In this document: positions 1 to 8,425 of the stretch, piece by piece | Numbering within the stretch: the first letter of the stretch is position 1 | How the letters are laid out: each line of letters opens with the position of its first letter | Assembly: GCA_004151065.3 (NCBI GenBank) | Contig: NWUY0300005499.1 | Span: 20,865 to 32,308 of the forward strand | Direction: 5' to 3' | From: Larix sibirica | Lineage: Eukaryota; Streptophyta; Pinopsida; Pinales; Pinaceae | DNA: 11,444 bases | Notes under the pieces: model-generated | The model's database searches: none | The model's input: only the letters and a program-made list of their open reading frames with translations | What the model was told of the DNA's origin: nothing | Translations under genes and position numbers: made by a program

Positions 1-1231
1 ACTGATGTTGTATATTTAACAAAAATGAGTATAAGTTGCTTCCTTAATATTAGTGTAGCAATTTGTTTTCCTTCCTTCTGCACCATTTAATTCTATGATC
101 ATATTCCTGATTAACCTTGATTTTGTAAGGAAGAAATAAGTGTTCCTATCTCCAGCCTTAAGCCATACAACTTTGTATTTAAGACACCATATTTCTTCTT
201 CCTATCTACAAGTTACCATTAGTTTTTTATTCATTTCATGATCCTTCAATAATAGCTCATTTGTAGTTCCCCCATGTTCCATTTCCTCTTAGAGAGTTTC
301 CAATGCTTTTTGAATCTCTTTACTTCTTGCCTTAGGGGGATGATAACTAGTCTTGGCCCACCTTTTTAAGTCTTCTTTTACTATCCTTAACTTGGAATCT
401 AATATATATGCTAGTGATCCATAAAATTTAGTTGACCACACATTTTACACAATTTGTAGCCCTTCAGGATCCCTTAACCAAAGAGGGTTAAAATGAAAGG
501 GAATGGGACCTTCATCTTTAGTAACCTCAATAGATAGGCCCATGGGCTTGTGATCTGATGTGGCTGATGGTATTATTCTTTATTATAGGATATAACCCTC
601 TTGAAAGAAGGAGCTATGAATTAAAACATTTACCAACATGGAGGTTATATGCCCTGGTCCTACCCTACGATTAGACCATGTGTAAATCCATTTCCTTGAT
701 GAAGTATCCACCAAATCCCAATACGCCATTAAGTCTTCTAGGTGATACCCAAATGGATCCTTGATCATATTCCCCCCACCTTTATTGATGTGATATTGTG
801 GCATTAAAATCTCCAACCATAATACTACTAAGTGGATAACCTTTTTCCCATAGTGCACTTAGGTATATTCAGAATTCAATCATATGGCTATATTAAACAA
901 ACCCATAGACATTACAGATGTAGAATTTGTCCTTCGTTACCATATATTCTAGATCAGTCAATATGAAGTATTATTTTTCCTCATTCCTTGTCATCCTGTA
1001 TTTGTTAGCATCCCAAATGGTAGCTATACCCCCTGAGGCACCTCTTGCACTCATAGCACAATCTTCTCCATTTTTCCAAATTTTTAATATATGATTTATA
1101 ACTTCTTCAACCTCCATTTTGGTCCCCTGGATTAGGAGCAAGGAGGTTGTTTCCTTTAGAACTAAATTCTTTATTTACTCGAACTTTTGTCCCCCCCCCT
1201 TGCTTCTACAATTCTAGGAGATGATTATCAT
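1..1231 (-). pseudogene. LINE ORF2 relic: AP-like endonuclease and linker to RT
   Basis: ORF2 of an L1 element normally nicks target DNA (endonuclease) and copies the element RNA (reverse transcriptase). The start ATG is at 1231-1229 and opens MIIIS-stop-NCR, where the family's Trp in the SWNCRG motif has become TAG. One frame runs from 1231 to about 790 and includes QGTKM (1129-1115), SARGASGG, CNVYGF and VGDFNATI (around 817-797). The frame then shifts near a G-run (about 766-775). The second frame, with several stops, runs to position 1 and includes YTWSNRR, the SDH motif in SATSDHKPM (about 565-545), GPIPFHF and VVWLKAGDRNTYFF (about 165-125). The endonuclease Glu expected in the QETK motif is Gly here, while GDFN and SDH are kept. 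At least five stops plus one frameshift make it non-functional. The family assignment is strong; the reverse transcriptase itself lies off the edge. Confidence 0.9.
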
Positions 1232-1689
1232 TATTTCTTACTGCTGACTGAATCTGGCTTATCCTTTCCTTCTTCTCTTTTCTCCTTTGCAATCCTTCTC
1301 GTAGGAACCGTCTTTACATGCTTGTCTAAATAGGCTTGTTGGTCCATAGCTTTGTCCTTTGTTGCCTCTTCACCTCTTTGTTGCTTATTGGATATTCTTC
1401 CAGTTCTCTTTATAGAACTCCACTCCTATCCATGTTTTTAGTGGATTCCCCTTGCGGATGTTTGGTCTTCTAGTGGGTTTGAATGATCAAGGGGGTACTA
1501 TTCATGTTCCCTTGCGATGCAATAACTTCCCGATATGGCTATGAAGGAAGAATACAAGCATAATTTTCCTCTATACCTATCTCTTCTAAGGGTGGTTGGT
1601 CTTACTTGATTTTAGGGTTTACAATCATGGATTCATTGTCCTAATATGCTATCTCTTCTTCTTTATCTCCCTCATATTCTCCTTTAGTA
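1232..1689 (-). other. LINE ORF1 C-terminal tail and ORF1-ORF2 spacer
   Basis: This stretch lies between the ORF1 knuckle region and the ORF2 ATG. In minus frames it translates to short hydrophilic pieces rich in Lys, Glu and Ser interrupted by stops, as expected for the poorly conserved ORF1 tail. No domain is recognisable. It holds a C9 run at 1191-1199 at its border, just inside ORF2. Confidence 0.5.
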
Positions 1690-2400
1690 TTCGAAACTTG
1701 AAACTAGTTGGAGGTGGAATGTATTGTTGGGGTTTCGTTTGAAATTACAATACCTGTGCATTTTTCCCTTTCCTGGAAACTTGTTGCCATCCTTCTTCTT
1801 TCCTACTAGAAGGTTCCTTGACTGAGACTTTGGGGAAATTATGGGGAAAATTCCCATATTCATGACAAACCTTGCATATGAATAGGATCTACTCATAGTC
1901 TAGCTTTTGCATGTGATTCCATCCATCCATCCATCTCTTTATGGCTTCTGGAAAACTCTTTTCCAAGTTGACCTCAACACATGCGAGCGCATGCGAATAG
2001 TGGGGTTTTTGGCTCTAATTTATCTATGTATTTTCCAAGAGACTTCCCTATCACCACCAAATATTCATAACTCCAACAATGCAATGGAAGATGTGGAAGC
2101 TTTAAACAAACCAGAACATCAGTGGAGATGTCGTTTTCTAGATCAAATGACATAACCCATTTGTTGAAATACATGCCCTGGGGACCCATGAAATATGGAC
2201 CATACTTGAAGATGAGGTCTCCGTCCTTTTTCTTCTACAAAAGGAAAACATAATATCCTCATCTGTAAAAATTTTGTTGGACACTTATAGTAATGAGATA
2301 TTGCTAGTTTTTATCTAGCCATGTCTCCATCGCCCTTGGGGATGCCCACAACCCTACAAACAAACTAAGTAGGAATCTCTCTATGAGAGTAACAACTTTT
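1690..2400 (-). pseudogene. LINE ORF1 relic: DUF4283-type domain plus zinc knuckle
   Basis: Plant L1 ORF1 proteins bind element RNA and usually carry a DUF4283 domain followed by a CCHC knuckle. Here one frame from about 2400 to 1977 reads FVGLWASPRAMETWL, then DLIFKYGPYFMGPQGMYFNKW and LPHLPLHCW, ending LGKYIDKLEPKTPLFACARMC. It has in-frame stops near 2310, 2260 and 2235. A one-base shift near 1975 is needed to continue with CVEVNLEKSFPEAI and then CKVCHEYGNFPHNF at 1876-1835. In that knuckle the third and fourth ligands are Asn and Phe instead of His and Cys, so zinc binding would be lost. A tetranucleotide run (about 1918-1933) encodes WMDGW. A hydrophilic tail, broken by more stops, continues towards 1240, just ahead of ORF2. 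The start codon cannot be fixed. I am confident of the family, less so of the ends. Confidence 0.83.
1918..1935. repeat. (ATCC)n microsatellite inside LINE ORF1
   Basis: About four copies of a CCAT/ATCC tetranucleotide are visible on the plus strand. It falls inside the ORF1 relic and encodes a WMDGW-like stretch on the minus strand, so slippage here may have altered the old reading frame. Confidence 0.8.
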
Positions 2401-2409
2401 CGTCAAGCA

Positions 2410-2890
2410 ACTGTAGAGGAAAGATGAACTTTTGGAACCAAGGAGAGTTTTACAAATCACGAAGGGGGAGCTGTCACCGAGGAAGAAGAGTGAGATGAAG
2501 CGGCCAAGGATCAAAAGGCTTCATTGATTTTTTTGGATCACTAACTCAGGTTCTTGCTGTGTTATTCCCTCCACTCACCTCCTTCCTGCCTCCTTCACAA
2601 ACAAAGGTTGGAAATACCTCGAGGATGAGGTGACAGATGCTTGCACCACAATCCATGCCGAGTGGTGGTATGTGATAAGGAGTGTAGTTGCATGAGGAAA
2701 TGTAGTATGAGACCAAGCCAGAGCTAAGGTGGACGAGGTAGGTGATGCCCCCCTAACTCCCCTCCCTCCGATCCCCTATCCCTGGCAGCAACTCGATGGT
2801 CGCTGACTCCTCCAGATCAGGTTCCAGAGGACAATCCATGGAAAAACCCAATAGCAAAGAGTTCACAAAGCTAGGGTTTAAAGTTTTTTT
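2410..2890 (-). other. Probable LINE 5' leader / ORF1 N-terminal region
   Basis: This block is noticeably richer in G and C than the DNA on its right, where runs of A and T begin at about 2890. Read on the minus strand it starts with A-runs followed by AAACCCTAGC, a motif common near plant transcript 5' ends. An open stretch (2947-2753) reads PSFVNSLLLGFSMDCPLEPDLEE, which I do not recognise. Further on, KPFDPW and QLPLRDL-stop-NSPWFQKF lead into the recognised ORF1 domain. Whether this is untranslated leader or the variable ORF1 N-terminus cannot be decided. Confidence 0.45.
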
Positions 2891-3166
2891 TTTCAAGCCA
2901 ATTTTATGGTTGTTAACAAGAACAATTTTCTTACCTATGTTATACATGGAAAGATAATTGAATTGACTTGGTTGGATTCAATGTTTAAGCCTTGGAAAAT
3001 TCAATTTTGAGATTGTTGCAAACTTGTTTTGAGTTTCAAATTCCTTCATACAATTATCATTTGGCTTCAAAAGAGAAGTACAATGCACCCCACTTTGAAA
3101 TAAAAATTTATTGTTTTATGCAAAAAAAGTAAATATAGATTCATTTGAATGTTACTCACAAAATAC

Positions 3167-3251
3167 ATTAATGATGATCTCTATCTTCTCTTAAGCCCAA
3201 TAAGCTCTATTAATGATGATCTCTATCTTCTCCTTCAGCCCAATAAGCTCT
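3167..3251. repeat. Tandem duplication, 42/43-bp unit x2
   Basis: Unit 1 (3167-3208) and unit 2 (3209-3251) both begin ATTAATGATGATCTCTATCT and end CCCAATAAGCTCT. They differ only around the TCTTAAG/TCCTTCAG segment, where unit 2 has one extra base. The near identity suggests a fairly recent local duplication. Confidence 0.95.
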
Positions 3252-3560
3252 ATTGGACAATTAAAAAGAATCAAACTAATTTCATTTATACATTTGAACA
3301 TGATGGAAATGAAAAAACCAAGGTAATTACATGGTTTTTGTAAAGAGGTCCTGAAGAGTATTTAAGTTTTGGGGTTAAACTAGGTAAGGTTATGTTTTAT
3401 ATTATTAACACTAGGCCTTGTTAAAAATTAATGGTATGCATCCTTAATGTCCTTTGAATTACAAACTTTGCAAATCAGTTAATCTCAAATTTGTTTTGAA
3501 ATTTTAATTCAACAATCTATTTTATTATAATATTATTTATTTATTTAATTCTTTAAGATC

Positions 3561-3627
3561 ACAAATTTTTTTTATCAATAAAAATAGAAAACACAATTTT
3601 TTTTTTATCAATAAAAATAAAAAACAC
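3561..3627. repeat. Tandem duplication, about 33-bp unit x2
   Basis: Two adjacent copies of a T-run followed by ATCAATAAAAATA and an A-rich tail ending ACAC. The core ATCAATA starts at 3574 and again at 3607. The T-runs differ in length, consistent with replication slippage in AT-rich DNA. Confidence 0.9.
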
Positions 3628-3908
3628 AAAAGCACTATTTTATATGAAACCTTTTTTTAATATAAAAACAATAAATCTCATTTGACAACACCCCTATTTC
3701 ATTCTTCTTAAAATTTTTAATAATATTTATGTTACATAATTTATTATTATAAATTTGTCTTGGAATTTTAAAAATCAAAGGATAATATAGATAACATTGA
3801 TAATCAATACTCGAAAACTTCAAAACCATACTCCAATTACATTTATTTACTTTGAATTACTAACATATTAATATTATATATTATATCAATGCATAACATT
3901 TTAATACT

Positions 3909-4129
3909 TACTTGTATAGCTACTTAATTTGTGGCTGGTGAAAAAATGATATGAAAACTCAGCAAAACATTACCTTCTTATGCTACTTGCATAGCTATTT
4001 AATTTGTGGCTAGTAAAAAAATGATATAAAAACTTAGCAAACACTACCTTCTTAAACTACTTGCATAGCTATTTAATTTGTGGCTGGTAAGAAAATGATA
4101 TGAAAACTCAGCAAACACTACCTTCTTAG
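3909..4129. repeat. Tandem repeat, three units of about 75 bp
   Basis: Three head-to-tail units start at 3909, 3984 and 4058, giving periods of 75 and 74 bases. Each opens TACTTG(T/C)ATAGCTA, continues with TTAATTTGTGGCT, then an A-run with ATGATAT, and closes with ACCTTCTTA. The units differ at scattered positions, so the array is older than the 42-bp duplication. It is non-coding in every frame. Confidence 0.96.
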
Positions 4130-5525
4130 ACGTGGCTCTAAAGTCTAAACTTCATCTTTGAGAAGGAAAACCCAAATTTACTTATAATTTTTTTGTTAAA
4201 TTTTCATGTAATTATGAATTCAAAGTTTCAAATATCATTATTACAATCTGATTTAATTAGCAAGATAACCAATCTAAAATATTTTTATGGAATTTTAAAT
4301 AAAAAATATATTTTCTCTTCTTTTTAAATTCATAAAACATCTATACTACAACAAATTATATTTCCATATTTTCAAAATTTAAAAGTTTCAATAAACATAA
4401 TGGTATTCTGAGGTTGTTTTCAACTGAAAAGAAAAACGATGATTTATAGAGTTTTTGCTGGTGACTCTTAGATTCTGCATTCAGAGATCCGTATTTGAAT
4501 TCAATTCAGAAAATGAAAATTCGAACACTCTGCTTAATTCAACGCGTAGGATAAAAGACAACCAAAACGCCCCGCTTTTCCGGTTATTTTGGGATAAAAA
4601 CCGGTTAAAATTCTTGTTGGAAATTGCTATTTTCGCATTTTTGTAATTTCAGCAATTGGGATTGCCTGTTCTAGACTAATTGCCCAATTTTAAAACTANA
4701 GACCCACCCTTCAAATTTGATCACTGGTCATCACCATGATTTTACTTAACATAGTGATTTCAATACCACCATTCTCATATTTAATAGGCTGCTAAACTCA
4801 ATAGTCGACGATCATGATCCACTAAGAAAATATAATGAATGGATGATACAAGTTCAATAATAGCATAAATATTGCAATTCACATGTGATAAATGAGACAT
4901 TGAATAATACTTGATAATTAATGAAGTACAAGCTAATAGAGTTGTCCATTCAGGCACACAAACTTCAATGTAAGTGATAAATACATGCATAAATGATAGT
5001 CTAAGAACGTCATGCATACTTATAGTTATGTATAATAAAAGAATGGTGATGATGGTTGAGCAATCCTGGATTTGTGATGTGGACTTTTGCATACCATAAT
5101 TGCATAGCTTGCTTGCATCTTATTATGGATCGCAACATTGATATTTGCGCCCTTTGCTCATGGAAGAAGATGAAAGGTCAATATGATAGATATACTCCTC
5201 TAATTAAACAACCATTTTAAAGTCAAGCTCGAATGCCTTCATTGACCAATGTCGATGTGGACCACATTGTTCATTATGTATATGCACCAATCTACCAAGC
5301 ACAAAGATGCCCCCATAAATCGACCTCCATTGAATTCAAATCTACTTTGGGAGATTGAGCTCTAGTTCCATTTAATGTTATAGATGATTTGAACACAATT
5401 TATAGATGGTGATCAAACAACCACTCAAACAAATATATGCAGTTCATTCTCATAAAAACTATATCGACTCCATCACATACAATTGTCTAGTTATGAACCT
5501 ACTCTCATAACATATGATAAATACT
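4130..5525. other. Unassigned DNA, no supported gene
   Basis: No known protein or RNA gene is visible. The segment 4440-4680 is less AT-rich than its surroundings and contains a short imperfect hairpin at 4580-4604 with CCGGTT/AACCGG arms. It could be a fragment of an unrecognised repeat. An open stretch at 5092-4781 (minus, 103 codons) is hydrophobic but has no recognisable domain, and chance is the likeliest explanation. One ambiguous base (N) stands at 4699. Confidence 0.6.
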
Positions 5526-5569
5526 CAATCGTACATTTATACAATAGAGAATAAATAAATGTACGATTG
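5526..5569. repeat. Perfect 15-bp inverted repeat with 14-base loop
   Basis: The left arm (5526-5540) is CAATCGTACATTTAT and the right arm (5555-5569) is its exact reverse complement. The 14-base spacer ACAATAGAGAATAA reappears as a direct copy at 5585-5598, just past a CA repeat. This could be a cruciform-forming relic of a small transposon or a template-switch product. No target-site duplication flanks it. Confidence 0.93.
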
Positions 5570-5682
5570 TCTCACACACACACAACAATAGAGAATAATG
5601 CCAAACAAAAATATCACAAATTCATCGTCTTTTAATAGTTTATATGTTTTCATTTAAATATACTAATTTATGTGTGTGTGTG
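5570..5682. repeat. Facing (CA)n and (TG)n microsatellites
   Basis: A short CA repeat near 5573-5584 and a TG repeat at 5671-5682 lie about 85 bases apart in inverted orientation, giving roughly 13 complementary bases. The intervening DNA is AT-rich and does not pair further by eye. Confidence 0.75.
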
Positions 5683-5689
5683 AATGGTT

Positions 5690-6620
5690 ATTATCTTGCT
5701 CACTTTAAAATTATTATTATTGTAATTTTAGTTTTATATAAAAATTAAATTAGGTCGACATATGATGACATGAGCATTACAAACATGGTACACATGTTAC
5801 AATCACTATAATATTGGTCTATAGAATGCACCTCACTTCTCTCGATGCAATGAGGTAGACTTTCCATGGTAATTTTGAATACTTGTAATTATTACTTTGA
5901 AGATTAATAAAAGGCTAAAGGATGGCTAATAAAGAGAACCTAAGGGGCTATGAGTCCACTAGAGGGGAAGAGGCGAGGGGGTCCAAGGGGATGATTATTA
6001 ATCCTAGCTACCTATATCTCTAAATATTGCATTCCCTATTTACCATGACCCATATTCTAAACCTCACTGTCTTAATTTTGTTGATGGTTAGTTAGAAGGC
6101 CCAAAGTCTGGTTTAATGGAAGCATGAGAGTGGGAATAGAGTGAGGAGTGGGAAGACTTTTGGGAAATCTGACTACATCATACTTTCTTGCATCTATGAA
6201 GAGTGTGAATAAGACTCTTGTTACCCCTCATCAACCTTGGAGAAAGGAGGTTAATTAGATTGAAAGGATTTTTCTCGGAGGTATGCTCTCTTTGCAAGAT
6301 ACAAGGCCACTCTTCATGAAAACCAATGGGCATAACCTCGTGAATAATGATAGAAAAAAAAGGAAAACTAGAGTTAATGAGGAAGAGATCGTAGTGTAGA
6401 AAGAGAGACTAGGTTGAGTATAGAATCATTTCCATTATCCCTATTGGTTGTTGATCATTAAATATCCAATAACCAAATGCTACTTGCGTTGAACCTAAAA
6501 GTGGATAGAGTCTTGGCTCCTACCAAACATATGAGGAAAATCAAGAAGAAGAGGATCCTTGAGGTCTTGTGGAGTAGAGAAGCGAGTATCTTCTTGTGTT
6601 ATATGGGGCAGTAGAGGAAG
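5690..6620. other. Unassigned DNA, no supported gene
   Basis: Both strands are broken by frequent stops and no known domain is visible. From about 5900 the base composition becomes more purine-rich on the plus strand (many AGG/GAA runs), unlike the AT-rich DNA to the left. The segment ends with the purine tract GTAGAGGAAG directly before TGTTG at 6621, which resembles a polypurine tract plus LTR start. It may therefore be the worn 3' internal part of another LTR element, but nothing in the translation confirms that. Confidence 0.45.
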
Positions 6621-6720
6621 TGTTGTTGGATTTATGGTTATACTAAGATGGGGGGTGAATAAGTATATCATACTTTTTTCTTACTTTAAACATTCTCAAT
6701 TTATTTATAACGGTAAATTT

Positions 6721-6768
6721 CACAAGTAGGCTCAAAACATAGAACACAAGTAGGCTCAAACCATAGAA
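6721..6768. repeat. 24-bp tandem pair
   Basis: Two adjacent 24-base units (6721-6744 and 6745-6768), each CACAAGTAGGCTCAAA followed by A/C and CATAGAA, differ at a single position. Non-coding. Confidence 0.95.
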
Positions 6769-6837
6769 AACAATATGTAACATGGAAACCCAAATGGGAG
6801 AAAACCACAATGATTTTTAACTTTATGAGCCTTGAGT

Positions 6838-7032
6838 AGGCACCAACCTACTATTACAATAATTGCAGGCACCAACCTATTGTTACAAGGTTTGCAAGCA
6901 CCAAATTGTTGGGGATACTGATCTCCTCAGTTGAGCACCACCTCATTGTTACAATGTTTGCAAGCACCCACTTGCTGGAGATACCAATCCCCTTGTCTGA
7001 GCATCGATTTTCTGGAGACACCAATCCCCTTG
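6838..7032. repeat. Interleaved A-A-B-A-B-B short-repeat array
   Basis: Two unit types alternate. Type A (about 28-29 bases, with a (G)GCACC core and ATTGTTACAA-like middle, ending TTGC) lies at 6838-6866, 6867-6895 and 6934-6961. Type B (about 33-38 bases, with GGAGATACCAATCCCCTTG or a variant) lies at 6896-6933, 6962-6999 and 7000-7032. The last B unit ends where similarity to the right LTR begins. Non-coding. Confidence 0.85.
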
Positions 7033-7391
7033 CATCATGGAGGGGGGATATCCCTATTTGGCATGAGGCATCTTGGTTTCATATTTGAAGAATTGGAGAT
7101 GGCCTAGGGATGCCTAGGGCTTTGGAAACGTTCTTGTAGGGGGTTGTTGAACCAATGGAGTACATTGCTTTGGAGAATAAATTGAGTCCCCGAAGTCTCA
7201 TGATGGAGTGGTGTGGACTTGCCTTGTATAACTAAATCACCCCGGATTCGTCATTGTGCACAACATCACCATTTGGGCATGGAAGATGTACTTTAAAATA
7301 AACATATCACTTTTGCGGTCTACAAGGGCTCACGTAGGTTGTTTGTAAGGGATTAGACCCACATAGTAATGTTGGCATTCCTTACCTCTCT

Positions 7392-7399
7392 TATAAATA
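7392..7399 (+). promoter_or_regulatory. Candidate LTR TATA box
   Basis: TATAAATA lies about 890 bases before the LTR end and is followed after about 55 bases by a CT-rich tract. The placement fits a retrotransposon promoter with transcription starting around 7420-7430. This is inferred from position and sequence only. Confidence 0.5.
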
Positions 7400-7455
7400 A
7401 AAGAAGGAAATAAACTTGTAATGAGATGTGACTAAGAGAAAAGGGTTTGCATCTC

Positions 7456-7470
7456 CTCTCTCTCTCTCTC
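7456..7470 (+). repeat. (CT)n tract downstream of the TATA box
   Basis: An uninterrupted CT dinucleotide run lies just downstream of the TATA candidate. CT-rich tracts are common in plant 5' untranslated leaders, so it may belong to the old R/U5 leader or be a simple microsatellite. Confidence 0.75.
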
Positions 7471-8283
7471 ATGTGCGTGCTTAGATATTTACTTGTATTT
7501 GATATCTCACTATCTCTTGAGGTACTAGGGTTTATTGGTCTTTTTGTGTTCCTTAGAGTAACTTAAATTTATAGGGTTAGGATTTTACCTTTATAGATTA
7601 GAGATTAGGGTTTTGTGATAAAACACTAGGGTGGATTGGTGAAGAGGACAAGAGAAGGGGGATATCTTGCCTTGGAGATTGTGTTGAAGAGATTCTTGCA
7701 CTTGGTTCTTCTTAGTTGAGCTAGAGTTTAATGATTTACCTTAGCGAGGGATTTTTGGAAGTTGGATTTTGATACTATCCTTGAGAGAAGCCTATGCTAT
7801 GTACTTGTAATTCATCTTGAGCTTATGTATGAAGTTTCCAGCTATCCATATCTTGTGCCATTTTCATATTTGAATTTTCAACTATATGTTATTTACAATA
7901 ATTTATGTCTTGTTGATTTGACATGAGTTAAATAGAAAATTGTTAAGTGATTTAATATCTAAAGGGAGAACATAGGGGCTAACATTTATTGTTGCATTTA
8001 TTATTATTAAAGTACTTTTTTTTTCTAGATCTAGTTATTGCGGATAAGTTTCCTTATAAGGGGTTGGAAATTCTCATTGTTTGGTATCTTTTCTCCTATA
8101 ATTGCCATGAAGTTGGTGGATGTTAGAAGAGAATTATTATGATATTTCAATTGGTTTCTTTTATACGCTAATTTACAACAGTCCTAAAGGATGAAATTAC
8201 AGGGCTAAGATCTAAGAAACCTTCTAGGAAGAATGTGAAATTTATGGATTGCATTGAAGTGTCATTATGATAGATTTACTACA

Positions 8284-8295
8284 TGGTATCAAAGT
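8284..8295 (+). promoter_or_regulatory. Primer-binding site for initiator tRNA-Met
   Basis: TGGTATCAAAGT directly follows the LTR-ending CTACA. It matches the usual plant copia primer-binding site, complementary to the 3' end of initiator tRNA-Met, except at positions 9 and 12. It fixes the junction between the left LTR and the internal region. Confidence 0.88.
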
Positions 8296-8425
8296 AGTTG
8301 TAGCTTGAAATTACTCTTGAGTAATAGGGAGTTTGTATTTTATATGGAGTTTACTTGGAACAAGTACTTTGTCTAGTAAGGCCATTGGGTGTGAAACCCT
8401 AGGTTGCTTGAGATAAGTGCCTTGA

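Larger units (their letters stand above)
1..2890 (-). mobile_element. Degenerate plant L1-type LINE, 5' half
   Basis: This is a non-LTR retrotransposon of the plant L1 clade read on the minus strand, cut by the left window edge. Order along the element: GC-richer leader, ORF1 relic with an RNA-binding domain and zinc knuckle, a spacer, then ORF2 starting at 1231 with an endonuclease domain. Reverse transcriptase should lie beyond position 1 and is not seen. The 5' boundary near 2890 is inferred from a sharp change to AT-rich DNA and from an AAACCCTAG leader motif just inside it. The 3' poly-A tail and target-site duplication are outside the window, so the true ends cannot be proved. Stops and frameshifts in both ORFs show that it is inactive. 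Confidence 0.85.
2950..3900. other. AT-rich DNA without a supported gene
   Basis: The sequence is dominated by A and T runs. Open stretches at 3149-3343 (plus) and 3635-3829 (minus) are short, low in complexity and resemble no protein. The first owes part of its length to a 42-bp tandem duplication. No promoter, terminal inverted repeats or RNA gene could be recognised. Only the two small tandem repeats listed separately stand out. Confidence 0.7.
6621..7032. repeat. Composite repeat block upstream of the recognisable left LTR
   Basis: This block fills the place where the 5' part of the left copia LTR should be, yet it does not match the first 315 bases of the right LTR. It opens TGTTGTTGG, has a G-rich GGGGGGTGAAT motif near 6650, a 24-bp tandem pair, GGAAACCCAAATGGGAG near 6784, and then the interleaved array listed separately. 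It is either a different element fused to the LTR or a strongly diverged U3 region. Confidence 0.55.
7033..8283 (+). repeat. Left LTR of copia element (recognisable part)
   Basis: Positions 7033-7300 match 11093-11365 in the same orientation, sharing GCATCATGGAGG at the start, then GGGATGCCTAGGG, CAATGGAGTACATT and CTCATGATGGAGTGGTGTGGACT. The LTR end at 8283 is set by the terminal ...CTACA directly before the primer-binding site. Between 7300 and 8283 there is no partner in the window because the right LTR copy is interrupted. The stretch contains a TATA-like box, a CT microsatellite and telomere-box motifs, consistent with a U3-R-U5 arrangement. Confidence 0.75.

Noticed and set aside
3635-3829. 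Minus-strand open frame of 64 codons
   Set aside because: Low-complexity Lys/Ile/Tyr/Asn-rich translation of AT-rich DNA.
3909-4129. Possible CRISPR-like array
   Set aside because: The units are directly contiguous with no unique spacers, and the context is plant nuclear DNA. It is an ordinary tandem repeat.
4699-4699. Ambiguous base N
   Set aside because: A single base-calling ambiguity; it is not enough to suggest an assembly gap or biological feature.
4781-5092. Minus-strand open frame of 103 codons, hydrophobic, possibly membrane-like
   Set aside because: No recognised domain and a composition expected from AT-rich DNA. It lies in a region without any other coding sign, and this length is not unusual by chance.
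5570-5682. Facing CA and TG repeats as terminal inverted repeats of a MITE
   Set aside because: The complementarity is only simple-sequence, with no target-site duplication and no pairing beyond the microsatellites.
6240-6300. Possible second LINE RT fragment (IERIFLGG-like translation)
   Set aside because: Only a few residues fit, with no neighbouring RT motifs in any frame.
6906-7088. Plus-strand open frame of 60 codons across the repeat array and LTR start
   Set aside because: It is made of the short tandem repeats and runs over the mosaic junction; no protein similarity.
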